A DNA stretch of 64,000 nucleotides from Pyxicephalus adspersus (GCF_032062135.1 NC_092859.1:84357433-84421432); one strand, 5' to 3'; shown: positions 30,101 to 43,600, counted from the stretch's first letter. The notes: generated by a model from the sequence alone, not told the origin. Program-made: numbers and translations.

Positions 30101-33100
30101 CTCATATTGGGGTGCAAAAGTGTAAGTGAACAAATACAGCAAGACAGATTTAAACTGTTAAGTATATACTATATATTAATTTGAGCACCCCCCCTTCCTT
30201 TCCAAAGATGAAGATAAATAATTCTAGGTACTGGTCATATAGGAAAGGTAGCTGACACTGCTAGAAATCCATTTAAGGACAATTAAAAAATTAAGGAAAA
30301 TGGATGTCAAAAATTCAGGTTGTTTACAAAACATGTTTGCAGAACATAATTCTAGATTAGGAGTAAATCCTAAAAGATTCAGGAAGATAGAGGTAAAGGA
30401 TGACTGAACCCACAAACATGCTTTCTTAGATGAGTCGGCTGCATTAGGCAACATATACACAGAAATAACCTTCTAAAGTACAGAAATTATCTACTGATAA
30501 TGTTAGAAATGCAGTGCTCTTTAGCGAGTTGACCTAGCAGTTGTCGGAAACCAAATGACCCCATTAAAAGATTTCTTGTTTTGTCAGTTTATTGAATAAT
30601 TCATCACTATCTATTTGGTGATGTAAACCAGTGGTCACCAGTGCAAACCTAGCTGTGAATCTTCCCACAAAGGTTTAACCTTTCCCCAATGTATCCAGAA
30701 AAAAAGTCTTCAGATGTGTTTCCATCAACTTTTAGATGATAGCTCATGGCTCGAATTTTGAGATAGGTGTAAACCTGCCCTAAATATTGTATTGTTTAAT
30801 ATTGGTAAATATTTAATAAAATCATTCATGCATAATTCCCACTCCATGCTATTGGATTTTGTGTTATTTCAATAAACTTTAGTGGAAAAAATTGGGATCC
30901 TGCTATGCAATCTTATAAAGGATTCCAATCTGCCACAATGCATCTGGAAGGTGGAAGGCTGCATTGTCCTTTTGTGACCATTGCTCCCTAAAGATTGTTT
31001 ACCAAAAAGATGAAAAAAAGGACTAAAAATGTGATTGTGTTTAAGATCCCAATGGCAACATGTTGAAGCTGCATTGTTTTTCCTTAAAAAAAAATCCACC
31101 TAAAATAATCAAGAAATTGATAATCAATAAAGCAAAAACCTGTTAGCAAGGATTCAATGATGGTTACCATACAAAGTCCGCCTCTACAGCCTGCCTTTTG
31201 GTGGACACACAAAACCAAACCATATTCCATTTAAAACTGTTGCAAACATGTACAGCTCTGTTTTACCTCTACAGGAAATATAGTCTACAGTGTTGTTATA
31301 AGTGTAATCTATGCCGCATGAAAACAGCTGACCTACAGCACTTTCAGGCTGAAGTGCACTTATCTGACTTGCATAACAGCTGCTGCTGCTCCTCCTTGAG
31401 CAGATTACCAAGAAGTGACTAGAAGGAAAATGGACACCTCTGATGACAACGAAAAAGGAGGGGACCCAGCACACGGTCAGTCAAAATGGAAGCGGTAGAG
31501 ACAGGTGTGTGCACATGAAATCACTCCATCCTTAAAAAGACTTTGCACAGAAGACCCTGACCTCACAATCCTTTGGATAGTCGATAACAATTTGCTCACA
31601 AATATAAAAATAACAAAGGTTCAGAATTCAAAACAAAACCAGGGAAGATACTACAGTGGCACCAGCCTAAATATTTTTGCAAGCATTAAAATAAATAATC
31701 AGTATATTCACTGCCATGTTTGTATCCCCTATCTGGTTCTAGGTAGAAATTTTTTCGTCAGCCGTGAAATATTTAGTGCCCGGTGCAGTCAGTTATTACA
31801 CAGTAATTAGCCAAAGTTATAGGGAATCATCCATGAAGTAATAAAATTGCTTCTTTTGAAATCCTTTAGTGGAAGCTGCATGTTCCCTGACTCCCAGACT
31901 GAATGGTTGGTACAGGACAGTGGCCGAGACGAGGTTTAGTCTCAGTGTTCCGAAGTATTAGATAGTCAGGCAACTGTATAAGCAGAGGCCAGCAATGGCA
32001 TCCTACATATTTCTTTATTAACTGAAGGAAAAGCAACACAAGGAGCCAATCATTTCTACTGCAATGCAAGAAGCATCCGAATAAGAGGAGAAAGCAGGGA
32101 TAGAAGGTTAATTTATCAGTCTGTTGCTCCACTTTCTGCAGAAGAAAAAGATCTGTAAATACTGATCACATTCAAAGGGATAAAATTTGGGGAGATGTTC
32201 ATGTATTGTTAATTTTTCATTTTGCTCCCACATACACTTTAAAAATAATCAAGTTTTATTAAAGTATTGCTCAATTACTAAAACATAATTAACATTTAGT
32301 AGTACTACAGCCTTCAAAAATCTCACAATAACCAGTTGCGTGTGCCAGTGACATCCCCCTAATGCACCTTTCTGTGATAGTGTGACAACAATAATGCACT
32401 GCTCCTGAATTCAGAGCAGTGTTGTCACCCTCACATAGGCTGTACCTGCTTTTACCATGTGGAATAAAATGGCATGTTCACTGTTGATTCACATGTTTGT
32501 AGCTGGATACTGAAGCCACACCTAGTCCTGTAGGTAGCGTTCTGGGAGCGACAGAACTGCGTCCAATGCTAAAACCCTCACACTTTTCATAGCGCTTCAT
32601 TCCTTCCACTCAGGATCTGAAATTATCAAAATGTAAATATTTTATATATCGCCATATGATACTCTGTCGCTCACAAAATGCAGTTGGTTGGTAATGGTTT
32701 GGCTAGGCTCCTGTAGGTTGCAGTGGTTTTTTTTTTTATATTGTAACACCAATAACTTAATGTTTACATACCCTAACCTTTATTCATCACTCAAAATGGA
32801 AACAAAAAACAATGTTTTATTTTTTTTTACTTTGAGGTTAGTGAAATTGGTTTCCAACCATTTTCATATTACTTGCCTGGATATATACTTACCTGCCTGC
32901 TGCTTTGCTTCTGTGATTTTGTTTAAAGGCGGAGTTGCCCTGCTCGGTCTTTAAACAAAATAAGTCTGCGCCAGGTCCTGCACCTATTGTACATAGGCCT
33001 ATTCAAATTGCTGTTCCTGGGTGGCTATGATGTGTTTTAGTTACTGCTTCACAATTGTGCCTACACGATGCTTGCAACATCTGGCCTTACAGAAAAAGTC

Positions 33101-36100
33101 ACTGGGGTGACCAAAGAAAGCACGCCAACCATCCATTACAACATTCAGAAGGTGTTATGGTGCCACAGGGCAGGATGGTGGACCCCTCGTGCTGGCGGAG
33201 ACGTGCACGGGGCACAGGGACTAAGCAACAGCCTGGTCTTCTCCAGAGGTGAGGATGTTACCCTGCAGGCTGTCGCCAGGTGGCGGCCCTCGTGCATGCA
33301 CAGGCCAGTTACTACTGACAGACAGAAATAGAGCGTGGTCAGACAAGCCAGATGTCAGAGCAGGCGGCAAACAGGAGTAGTGAAAAAATGCCAAAGGTCA
33401 GGGCAAGAGGTGATCAGGAGTAGTCAAGGGTCAAAGCCGGGGTTGGTACACAGGAGAATCAGTAACAGGAGACACAGACAGGAACAACAGGAACCTGGGA
33501 ACAAAGCCAAGAACTACTCCTTGTTCAGGCAACTTTCTGTTGCCATTCTCTTAGGGGAAGGTCATACGATGGATGGCAGCCATGTGATCTGCAGACTCTC
33601 AACCAACCACCAGAGGGAGTGCAGGCAAAGAGGCAGTTTCAGGTGGTGTTCACAAGCCTGCGAGCAGGTGGAGTGCATCTACAGAACACTAGCCCTCTGA
33701 GGTAAATGGGCAGCTGACAGTCATATGACCTAGACCAGGAAGTGAGCAGGGACTGGGATCCCTGAGCAGAGTTGATGCTGGCAGCAATGGAATGCAAGGT
33801 GGGTGACACTGAAGAGGGCAGAGATGCTCTGGTCCTGCGGGGATCTGTGACAGAGCCAGCTGTGGTAAGTAGTAGCTGGCAGGCCGTTAGACACCTGAGA
33901 ACAGCCGATCTGGACAAACCTAAATATTCTTTTCGCTGGGTCTGTATGTCCTGCATATGTTGTTAAAAACATAGCAATGAATAATATATCACACAGCTAG
34001 CCACATATAAGCAAAATTCTTGATGGTGGGAGATGCTGAAGAAACTGAATAGTGATGCTATTTCTACATCAGCCAATAAGATTTAATTGACTACATAAAA
34101 TAAAAAGATTTTTGTTGCTGTAAGCCAAATCTGTGTTTTACAGCATTAGCTGATTCTTTACCACTCATACCACATAACCCCATACAATAGATTTTTTTTT
34201 TTGCTAAATGCTTTCTCATCCAATGCCTTGTCCTCATTCATCCATATAATAGAAAGACATACCCTGTGCCCATAGACAGGTGGGTGCACCAAACCAGTTC
34301 GATTCCCCCAACAGTGTTCCAGGTACACATGCACTGGACACAAGAGCAATAACTTCATGGCAACCACGGCTATATGGGGAATCATTACTTGTATTTTTAA
34401 ACAATACTGCAGCAAAAGCTGGATTTGTCATTTTTTTATTTGGTTAGTCACCATAGTCTTGTTATTTTTGGCTAGAGTTTGGTTCCATCAGCTGTTTATT
34501 ATTACTCCTCCTGGTACCTACTTTCTACCCCACTTTCACATCTTCTGTAACTTAAACCCTGCACAGGTTTTCTTCTAGTTCCAGCTCTTAGCTGGAAATT
34601 CTTTTGTTTATTTTTAACTGTTAAATATAACCATGAATGTGTGAATATGCTTTCTTACATCTGGTAAGTACGTACAAAAAAAAAAAAAATTCTTCCAGAA
34701 ACTCAATGTATGCCTATGTCCTGTACACCCTGCAGCCTCAGTGAGTGTCATCCTGGTAAAAAAAAATAAAAAAAAAGTAAGTGGCAATAAATTATATTCT
34801 TGGATTCAGATACACTTTAAATGAGATGGTTTTGTAAAATTTCCTTTTTTAAAGAAGTTAAACACAGTAAACAAGCCAGGACTGCCTGATTACTTATCAG
34901 ACTCCTTGGTCTGAATCAGAACAATGCTCGCCATACACTGATCAATCTTTTCAATAGATTCAATATAAACATGACAGTGTGTGCGAATTTGGCTCCAACA
35001 AAATCCTGGTGAAAGTGCATCTCTTCTTCATCACCTAGAAGAATATGTGGCAAATAGTGACCTGCTTTTCACTATTTTTGGATCCAGGACAAAAGTGTAG
35101 ACATTTTTATGTATGAGGCCCAGTCCCATGCAGAGATCAAACACGTTTGTGATGACTGTATTACTAAAACGAGAGGCATACAAAACATCAAAATGTAAAT
35201 GATAATTATTCAGCTTTTTTTTTTTTTTTAAACCCACAACCCTTACCCTGAAAAAGCAGAACTGCAACTATTTAGCAATAATATCGGAGCACATAGTGAA
35301 GACAGGCATTGGTCACCGACAAAGTATATCCAGGAAACACTTTCTGCAGCAGACAGGGTGATTGACATATACAAGTATCAGATGTATTGTTTATCTGGGT
35401 AATACACAGAAAATGGCTCTCTCTGCAATATCATCCACATATTCCTGATATTTCCCTCAGTCTTCTTATATTCAACCTACCATTTGCTCACTAAAGAATT
35501 TTTCAGTGATTCTATCTTGCCAAGCCTGGGATTGGTAATGAAGAAAAAAGAGAAAGAAAAGAACAAGCTTTTATTGGCTCTAATATTTGGAACTTTTATT
35601 GGTATATTAAAAAGATTTTTTGAAAAACAAAATATGGTTGTTTTTGTTGAACAGGTGTTTGCTTTATAATTTGATATTACAAAATATATGAATTATTTAG
35701 GCATTTAGGGTAAATCATACAAGTGACAATATGTGAATGTATATAAGAATGGGAAAAGAAAAAATCCAAGGTAAAAAGGTGAAATTGTCAGCAGTGACAA
35801 CATGAAGATAGCAAAGTAAAGATGGCTCTGGATTGCGGAATTTTGAAATTCAATTAATCATAGAGTCCAATTGGGTATTATAGTTCTCCTTCCATTATGC
35901 AATTGTGTGACTATGTTATAGTTGTCCAAGTTGTATATGATACCACCCAACCAATGTTGAGAGATGAAATAATGTCCAATCCTATTACATGGATTGGTTA
36001 ACTTGATAGAGAGATCTCATATGATGTATGATATATTGGTAGTTGATTAATTTATGTGTGCCAAAAAAGGTAAGTACTTGTGATCCAACAAGTCCTAGCA

Positions 36101-39100
36101 AGTTAGTATTTACTAGTCAATTAGTGCACCAATGTTTAAGGGAGAAACTCCTTAAGGTGATCAGTAAATGTAATAAGTCCATTTACATTGGTGATTCAGT
36201 GTGGAAAAGAAAAAGCGTATCCGCAGCCAGCCACATTCTTCAGAGCTGCAAACAGTTAATTTAAGAGAAAATGCTTGGTGATTATGTGATAGTATGTGTC
36301 TATATGCAATAAAATTTTGCAGATTAGCAGTAAATTAAAGGGGATTTCCAACTTAAAACAGAAATCAGCCATCTGCCTAAAACACCTGTACAAATAAATG
36401 TGGATTTCAGATGACAGACTGTCCAGGCTAATAACCCAGACATAACCATGTGTGAGCTGATAGCAGAAAATGACTAAAAAAAAAAAAAAGTCAGCGGTGT
36501 ATTCAGCAGCACTGATTACCTGGTTTATGGGATCTGATCAGAAGTGCTCACCCAACCCTGTCCCTCTAGCTAACTATTGTTCATACACTTTCCTGAAATA
36601 TAACAAGATATGTTGCTGATATAAGAAATTGTTGAGCTGTATTAGCAGAGGTCACTTATAGGGGATATATAAAAAAAAAGCTTCCTTCCATCCCCAGTAA
36701 TAAATGGCTTTAGTACCATCACAAGCAAAAGTCTGTAACAGAGGACTCCTCCATCATGTGTATTTCACAACTTTAGTTGAACATAATGAATATAATATTA
36801 GAAGTGAACATATACACATATATATATATATACACATATATATATATATATAGCTGGGTGCACCACCCTGCACTTTTCAGCACCCACCCGGCTGTTTTTG
36901 GGTGGTTACTAAAGAGTTTGGTCACAATACAGGGCTGCCACCCACCTACAATTTCTTCCCACCCGGCTTAAAAAAATTTCTGGGTTGACCACTGTATATA
37001 GCTGGAGCTACTAGGAGTATATCATATTAACCAAAGTACTATTCATTTCAGCCTCTCTTACCTCATGGTGAACATTAAAAATATAAAGTGTGGTGAGCCA
37101 CATAATGCAGGTATAAACAACATGCATTTGGAAACATTAATTTGGTTTACTGCTTATGGTTAAGCATATAACCCATGAGATTCTCAGATAAAACAAATGA
37201 TTTGCAGGGAGAATTCTGGTAGTCACAACAAAAACAGATAAAAATGAATATGTTACTATTGAGTCACTGGCATTGGACCATTGCCTGATGTATCGTTTGT
37301 GTTTCAATGTACATCTTGGTACTTTTTGAAAGTCATTATATACTCTATATCAGAACATCACTGAATGTTTACAAGATGACCTTCACAGAAACTTTGCAAA
37401 CAGTTGAGGAAAACTTTCAAGCAAATATCCAATTACAGAGGTGAAGAAATCTGTGTAGTATTGTGTAGCCAACCATATCACTCACACAATCCTGCTACAA
37501 CATGACACCTTTATTCAACGCCAGGAGTTTCCGGAGTTACTTTCCAGATAACTGGTCCCAGAATGAGCATCAACACACTGGAGAAATGCAGCCCCCTTTT
37601 AACCTGGGACTGAAACATGTTAGCATGACAGCAATTCAGTCGGGTTTAAATCATTTATAATACAGTACTGTGCCTCCAGCTTTTAGCCTGTTTTCCAGTG
37701 TGCAGAGGATTAGGAAAGATTTGTATATAGACAGAAAAAATACTAGCAGTATGTACTACATTTAAAATATTTAAATATACATTTATATATAAATTATTAG
37801 TGTATTTTATCTGTGCTTAGAGCTCATATATAAAACACAACTCTGGGCTGTTTTTTATTGTACCCATGTAGTGGGATCCTCTTAGCACTGCACTGTGTTC
37901 ATGCTCATATGGCAAGAGGGGAAAGAAGCATGGACAAATACTTTATTTTTTGCTCCTGCAGGCTTCCTAATCTTACTGTACCAGTTGCCCCAAGGATACC
38001 ACTACACTTCACTCCCTGGCCTGTACAATGAAGGATCAGCAGTTCTGCATTGTATGGAATACGGCAAAGGCCTGCCCACAACCTAGAACAATGAACAGCG
38101 GAAGAGAAAGAAATCGGGTAAGTATTTGTACTTTTACTTTCTCCATTAGCCAAATGGGCATTTTTTCCTTGCAGTCCAGGAGAGAATGCATGGAGTTGGG
38201 CTTTAAATAAAGACAAATCCAGTTAAGTCAGGCTTTTTACACAAAGGATGCCTCATTGCTTAAACTAAAGGCGGGCTCTGGTTGTATTAAAGTATACCTG
38301 CTGTAGAGGTTAGTGCAAGGCAAATGAAATAATGTGCACAAATGAAAGATCCCTCCAGCATGGCTTCAGTATCATGCCAAGAAGTAGTAAAGAAATGTGG
38401 GAGATCGGACGCTTGCATTGATTCTGCTGCCCTTGATGGGATTTGATTGTTATGCTTCAGTGCACCTAAAAAGGTTTCTTCCCAGAGTCCATTCAATAAC
38501 AAAGGAAAGGGGTGCACACAGCCTTTTGTCAAAAAAAAGGGTTAACAATTAAAATTCATGGGCTGTAAAAGTTAAGAAAAAAAAACAGTCCTTCTGCATA
38601 TGTAAGGCCAAAAAGCAAAAGGGAACCCTAAGAGTCCAGCATGCATAACAATTGTCAGATCCACAACTAAAGTAAATGCAGCTGAATGGTATTCCTTTAC
38701 AATCCACAATTAATGATCTGACCAAACACACAAGAGAATATACTGTGTAATCTAACAGCAAGAAATCTCACCAACTGCTAGATCCTCTTTATGACTTGTA
38801 TGCCTGCTGAGTTGAAGGTTTTGACTCCTTTATAAATGACTGAGAGAAAAGAGCAAAATGACCCTGGATAATCCATCAGACACTTGTCTCTTGTCAATTA
38901 CTGCTAGGAACACCAAACCTAACTGGTGGTAACTAAAAAATGCTTATCATTGGTCAGTGCTATGCTTATGTCTGGTTAGAACAATCAAAAAATATGAACA
39001 AACCAGGTAACTGTTCCTATGTCACATTGGCACAGTCATGGAAAAACAGAGAACTGTTTTCAGGACTATAGAACTGTGGCATTTTATTTAAGAAAACAAT

Positions 39101-40588
39101 GAAAAATAACCGGCAAGCTGTGCAACCTTATGATTGCAAATTGCATCCTATAATTAGTTTACATACCTGACTGAGAAGCTGCCCATGAAAAATGGTGTTG
39201 ACTACATTTAGGACCTGTTTGATGAGTTTTCTCTGAGAGCTGGGAATTAGGGTTGGGTACCTGGTCCCGGTTGTCTCTAGTTCCTGTTGTACTTTATCCA
39301 AAAGTTCACATAAAAATTCCTGAGCATCTTGCTGTGCATAACCACGAAAGGCTGGGATTAGTCTCCACACTGAATGAAGCATGGCAAAGGGTGAGACTAG
39401 CGCCCACTTACCAGACCACATAACTTGGAAGAGCGTATGCAACTCGTGGCATAAGGAAATGTGCGTTGAGCTGGGTTTAGGTTGAATGAGTTCCATATTT
39501 CTACCTTTTGAAGCCCCACCACTCAGACCAGATGAGGAGCTTTGGCGCTTTACCAAAGGCCTTTCCACTTTACTGTGCTTTTTTGTTATTTTAGCAAAGT
39601 CTGTAGCAGGGGGGATTTGGCTGGATGATCTTGTTTTTCCATTGGCTGCAGCTGCTAATAGCTCCTGAGTTTGATTTAGGTCAAGCTGCATGAAACATTC
39701 CCGGAAAACATGCAAATGACTCAAAATCTGAAGAATAGAGTTCATATAGCACGTGTTCCCCAAGTTCCTCAGGCCTGTCACACCAGGGGTCACAGTGGTT
39801 TTTTTTTTCACTGGGGAATCACTTAACGTTTTTTTACAAGGGTCTTCCGAGGTAGATCCTGAAGGTTTTTGTTTTGTGGTGGGGGCTGGCTTTTGGTGCT
39901 TTTTCTGCAGTGGTGGCGATGTCAACTTTTGCAGTTGCTCCTGCAAGCGGGAGCTCTTACGTGGCGGAGTACTTTCCATCTCTTGCTTTAATTTGTGCTT
40001 TAGCATCTGACGCTTTTTTCTTGCTTCCTCCTTCCTTTGTTCAACCTCTTCCCTGAGGCGTTCTTCCTCCAACCTCTGTTTACCTTTGGGAGTCAAAGCA
40101 AACCAAGACCTAAACACTTTCCCCAATAGTGCATGTCTTCGATGCCAAAGAGCAGTAAAGGTAAGGTCTTCATTCTGGAGCAGTGCTTTTGCACCTTGGT
40201 GAGACGTAAAAGTGTCATCCACAGCTACCATAGATCGCAGTGTTCGACCACTGCGTGTTGTACAGTCATAGTTTTGACTTTTGATTGCACTTAACGTGCT
40301 ACGTAAAAGTTTAAGGTCACCAGTGGCATTGTCATTGAGAACATAATCATCGCAAAGATAACAGAAAACGTAGAGTTCATTCACCTCCAGTGCTATAGGA
40401 TGCTTACTTTCCTGAAAGTGTTGCAGTGCATGTTCTTCAATGTATCGACCACATGCCACATGTGAACAACTCAAGCAAGCCCACACCGACTCTGTAGTGT
40501 TGCAGTCCACACAATGCCACTTCTGAGGGTTCAGTATTGAGTGGTCTTGGGCGAGGCGCAGTCGACCTACATGTCTACATTTATCCAT
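23967..40588 (-). CDS. USP44: Ubiquitin carboxyl-terminal hydrolase 44, five coding exons
   Basis: USP44 is a nuclear cysteine protease that removes ubiquitin. In mammals it acts in the spindle checkpoint on the Cdc20-APC/C axis and on histone H2B. Coding segments, 5' to 3' on the minus strand, are 40588-39167, 29101-28903, 25709-25601, 25206-25001 and 24145-23967. All have GT/AG junctions and matching phases, giving 704 residues (human is about 712). Residues 3-99 are a ZnF-UBP domain (CVDC, CLSC, HVACGRY, YLCDDY). Residues 165-265 are a charged linker. The USP domain follows: Cys box [13 protein letters not shown] with C280, QQDAQEF at 419-425, zinc-finger CxxC pairs at 477/480 and 536/539, His box with H635 (GSGHYTA) and D653 in CNDSK. 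Every catalytic residue is present, so the gene looks intact. It lies tail to tail with METAP2, as in human. The C-terminal tail after TQRVTQENG is short and poorly conserved. Confidence 0.96.
24146..25000 (-). other. USP44 intron 5 with a dispersed repeat
   Basis: Contains a repeat-like segment at about 24470-24700, in which TTGCCCACTCTCCATTTGCAG and GGGAGAGTGGGCAGG form a short inverted pair. Otherwise nothing is recognised. Confidence 0.5.
25001..25206 (-). CDS. USP44: USP44 coding exon 4 (catalytic His box)
   Basis: Encodes [17 protein letters not shown] through [20 protein letters not shown], containing catalytic H635. Acceptor ATTTTCAG, donor GTAAAT. Confidence 0.96.
25601..25709 (-). 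CDS. USP44: USP44 coding exon 3
   Basis: Encodes [19 protein letters not shown] and [12 protein letters not shown], a conserved strand of the USP palm. Acceptor ATATTCAG, donor GTAATG. Confidence 0.96.
26534..26700 (+). mobile_element. 167-bp non-autonomous element, CAGTGTTCTCCCCAG family, copy 2
   Basis: Starts CAGTGTTCTCCCCAG and ends CTGGGTTAAACACTG, so the ends are imperfect inverted repeats (CAGTGTT / AACACTG). A 5-bp direct repeat GGTAA flanks it at 26529-26533 and 26701-26705, consistent with a target-site duplication. The interior holds CCACCCGGCTGTTTTTGGGTGG. No coding frame. Confidence 0.75.
27785..28100. repeat. ~39-bp minisatellite, about eight units
   Basis: Units carry CACCTGGCTGCC, an ACATCTGGGCTA-like box and CAATGCAC, at a spacing of about 36-45 bp. 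Because many units are near 39 bp they read as 13-residue repeats, for example [13 protein letters not shown] and [13 protein letters not shown] on the minus strand. Both strands stay open, and I regard the frames as by-products. Confidence 0.8.
28903..29101 (-). CDS. USP44: USP44 coding exon 2 (residues 475-540)
   Basis: Encodes [20 protein letters not shown] to [10 protein letters not shown], including both CxxC pairs of the USP finger. Acceptor TTGTTCAG, donor GTGAGT. Confidence 0.96.
29556..29570. promoter_or_regulatory. CTCF-like core motif
   Basis: CCTACAGGGGGCGCT matches the core CTCF consensus at 12 of 14 positions by eye. Motif only; binding is unproven. Confidence 0.3.
33060..33960. 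repeat. Unclassified GC-richer dispersed repeat, possibly LTR-derived
   Basis: The segment is clearly GC-richer than its surroundings and carries purine-rich, degenerate motifs (AGGAGTAGT repeated, CAGGAACAACAGGAACC). GATCTGTGACA near 33843-33852 would be a TGTCACAGATC start on the minus strand, a form seen in Ty3/gypsy LTRs. No reverse transcriptase frame is visible, and frames of about 100 codons show no domain. Confidence 0.4.
36813..36852. repeat. TA-rich microsatellite
   Basis: Runs of TATATATA separated by CACA, directly abutting the truncated element at 36853. Confidence 0.85.
36853..36994 (+). mobile_element. CAGTGTTCTCCCCAG family, copy 3, 5'-truncated
   Basis: Matches copy 2 from AGCTGGGTGCACC to the TTTCTGGGTTGACCACTG end, but the first ~24 bases are replaced by the TA microsatellite. 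Confidence 0.75.
39167..40588 (-). CDS. USP44: USP44 first coding exon (residues 1-474)
   Basis: Encodes the ZnF-UBP domain, the basic linker and the first half of the USP domain with catalytic C280, ending GQLLSQ at a CAG|GTATGT donor. The start MDKCRHVG has a strong context (AAGATGG) and matches the family N-terminus. The exon's acceptor lies at 40659-40660, and in-frame ATGs at 40630 and 40648 are weaker alternatives. Confidence 0.97.
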
Positions 40589-40658
40589 CTTCAATATTTG
40601 GAATTTGAGGTCAGCTATGGAGTACCTCATCTGTGGCTTTTTGCACATACATTCTGAC
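40589..40658 (-). other. USP44: USP44 exon 2 5' UTR
   Basis: The acceptor TTGTGTTTGCAG sits directly upstream, so this 70-base segment is the leader part of the exon. It stays open in the coding frame and carries two in-frame ATGs in weak contexts. Confidence 0.75.
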
Positions 40659-43600
40659 CTGCAAACACAAGAATTATGATAAGTATAACCACATTGGAGG
40701 AGTCTACGAAGAGTAGTTAGGTTTGCTGCTATGATATTCCGAGTCCATAACAAAACTAAATATTTTATTCATTGTAGATTCTTCTAATGTACAAGAATAG
40801 GTCTATCCTTACAGCATGAAAAACTGCTTAATATAATATGAATGTCTATCGAAGTTGCCCAAAAACAGAACTGAACATGAAAAAAAAATGTTTCGGAACA
40901 TATGTATGTGAAAATAGGGAATAAATTCTTCACCCACACTAGAATACTTCTGGACAGTGGAATGAGTGTATTAGAGGAACTGAAAGACCGCTGTGCCACT
41001 AGTGGTTTTATTTCCAGTCATCTGACAGTGAAAGTGGTATTCACATTACTTATCCTGGAGACTACAAAGTCTATACAAAGGCTGATATTGATATTTATTA
41101 GCTGTACAGACTAGTCTATCAACATCTGATCATGCAGTTTTCCCAGAGTATGTATGTTTGTTGTGAACAAAAAAATATTTCAGTAAAGTGTTTTCCAATA
41201 AATGAGCAATGCCATAACTAAGAGTACAATGCTTTAAACATTTCAGCAAAAATCAAGGGAAAAAAAATGAATGCTGAGCTAATACTATTGGTAAGCTACA
41301 ATGACACTAGCCAAATAAAAGGAGAATTCTTTTGGGAAATGTCCATACTTCTGTCACAACCACTAACCAGCATGCACAGATTGGGGGCAAACACTGGCAC
41401 AAGGAGAATTATTTAAAACTGGATTTGCTTCTGGAAAGATAGTACAAATGAAAAGCAGAACACACTACTACTTTTCAGTGTGAATAATCACCAAACATAC
41501 ATGTATGTATAATATTACAACTCATGTACATTCACAACATCAGGGGATTTAATGAACGTTTGTGATTTACTACACTAACACAAATTTAACACAATCACTT
41601 GTTAAATTCTTTCTCACTGCAATTATTTGGCAATGAAGATCACAAGCAAATCTGAGTAACATTTAAATGGTTTAATCCATACCTAACAAATTGTTTTTCA
41701 ACAGACACAGAAGACCTATATTACCTTAAATTATTCTGGTCTTTTATGGAATTTATAAGAGAACAACCGCCTTAGCAGTAAAAGGGACTTTTACATCCTT
41801 CTTGATATTTGTTTACTTTTATCTTATTTAAAGAACACAACAGCACGAGTACAAATACTATAAAAAGCACAGCTTGTAGCTATACAAGGACAAGCCTGTG
41901 AAGTAAAGCCCACAGATCGTCCTAATGTTGTCTCCAAGAAGTATAAAAAGTTAACAAATGACTTCGCCACCCCATAATAACATTTTCACTTTCAGGACTA
42001 CTAACCATTTAACCTTTCTGACTAGTAGTGCTAACTATTGTATTCTAAGCTTTCAGCCGAGCCAATAAAATACAACACGTGACTCTCAATTATTCTCAGA
42101 GTACCATAATAATACAGATGTCTGCTCCTAATTCTAGTGCTTCTCAGGACTATGAGACTAAGTCATTTACACCTGTACAAGTACCACTGTTTATATCTGT
42201 AATATCAGATTTATTAAATACAAACAACCAGAAATCACTATCCTGATTATAGTTAGGTGAAAGATAATTTGTTGCTGTTGCAAACCCTATGGGACACGCT
42301 GACCCATTATCATTGTTTTTTTGTTTACTGTGGCCTTTCTCAGACACAGTCACAAGCTAAAACATCAGTGGGACTACACTTTAATGGAAGCCGCCATTTC
42401 TAACACTAGGGTAATGACATAAGGTGGAATTTGCTTGTTCCCATTCTTGATCTGACAGATTGAATCAGATATTGGATTGGCCCATTATAAACACATACAA
42501 CCATTTGCAAAACTTTTATTCTTACTTGGAAATTTCCAAACTTGTTTACCCCATGTCTAGTGCATTGAAGGAGGTCCTTGTATACAGCTGTCTACTGGCA
42601 CTCTTAGAGAGAAGGTATATTAAATAGTATGGAGTTTAGAAATTGTGTCTCCCATAAAGAAACGCTGGATAGTTAATTTACTTAACAGGTCCCATCTAAA
42701 TATTCTGGTGGTAGATGTCAGCACAGCTTCCAAGGATATTAGCAGGGGTTCTACTTTATATGTTCATTCATTAATTTAGACTTACTGATATAGTACATAG
42801 ATAATAGTATAGATAATATAGATCGTTTCTTTATACTATAGAAAATCAATAGCAGATAGAACACCATAAAAAGGGCAGAAACAAAGCAAGTAACTTTAAA
42901 AAGGTGGTGTCACCCAGGAGGACTTAGGAAATTAAAACCCAGGAGATTACAACATCCACCAGACTTGCAGCTAAAAAAAGCCTTTGGGTTGAAGAATCCT
43001 TCAATAAAGTATGTAAAGCCAAACTAATATTTTGGATAAGGTAGGCAATGGATACGACCCATGTCAGGTTTATTTATATTGAATCAGTAAAGGATAGGAA
43101 ATTTTGGACAATTTTCTTCCTACCAAAACATATGGCACTAATATTTCCCCTTACCCCCAGCCTAGAATATTAGATCCCTATAACTTTCTGTATGTATCGG
43201 AGACTGTGGTCACCAGCAGAAATGTGAGGGTGAAGTTTCCCAAGCAGGAACAAAGACGGCAATAAAAACCATGACCGAGCTTTTAACACTTCCTCACGCT
43301 ATCCAAAACTCAAAAAAGCTTTTGGCCTCTCATACAATTTAAGTCACACACATACATGAGAGGGAAAGAAATGTTTCTGTTTACCCACCACATTCACAAT
43401 ATGATCTTCAATCACCACATTTTCAGCATGCTAAACCTATTTTCCTATATTTTCAAAAAGTGGATTTGAAATTTTATAACAAATCACTGCTTTGATCTGT
43501 AACTTGAGGCCAGCACAAGACATTGGCAATCTCTTTTAGGGCAATGAAAAAAAGTTCTATTTGTTGACCAAGGAGCTAATGATAAAACAATGAATCTATA

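Larger units (their letters stand above)
29102..39166 (-). other. USP44 intron 2 (about 10 kb)
   Basis: Mostly unassigned AT-rich sequence. It contains a CTCF-like site near 29556, an unclassified repeat at about 33060-33960, a TA-rich microsatellite beside a truncated short element at 36813-36994, and several poly-A tracts. No internal gene is recognised. Confidence 0.6.

Noticed and set aside
33335..33700. 121-codon plus-strand frame
   Set aside because: It lies within a repeat-like segment of USP44 intron 2, with low-complexity QR-rich composition and no recognisable domain.
39486..40056. Plus-strand frames of 60-85 codons opposite USP44
   Set aside because: They are antisense shadows of the conserved USP44 exon.
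40589..40753. Extension of the USP44 frame up to an ATG at 40753
   Set aside because: A splice acceptor at 40659-40660 interrupts it, and the residues before the acceptor are intronic.
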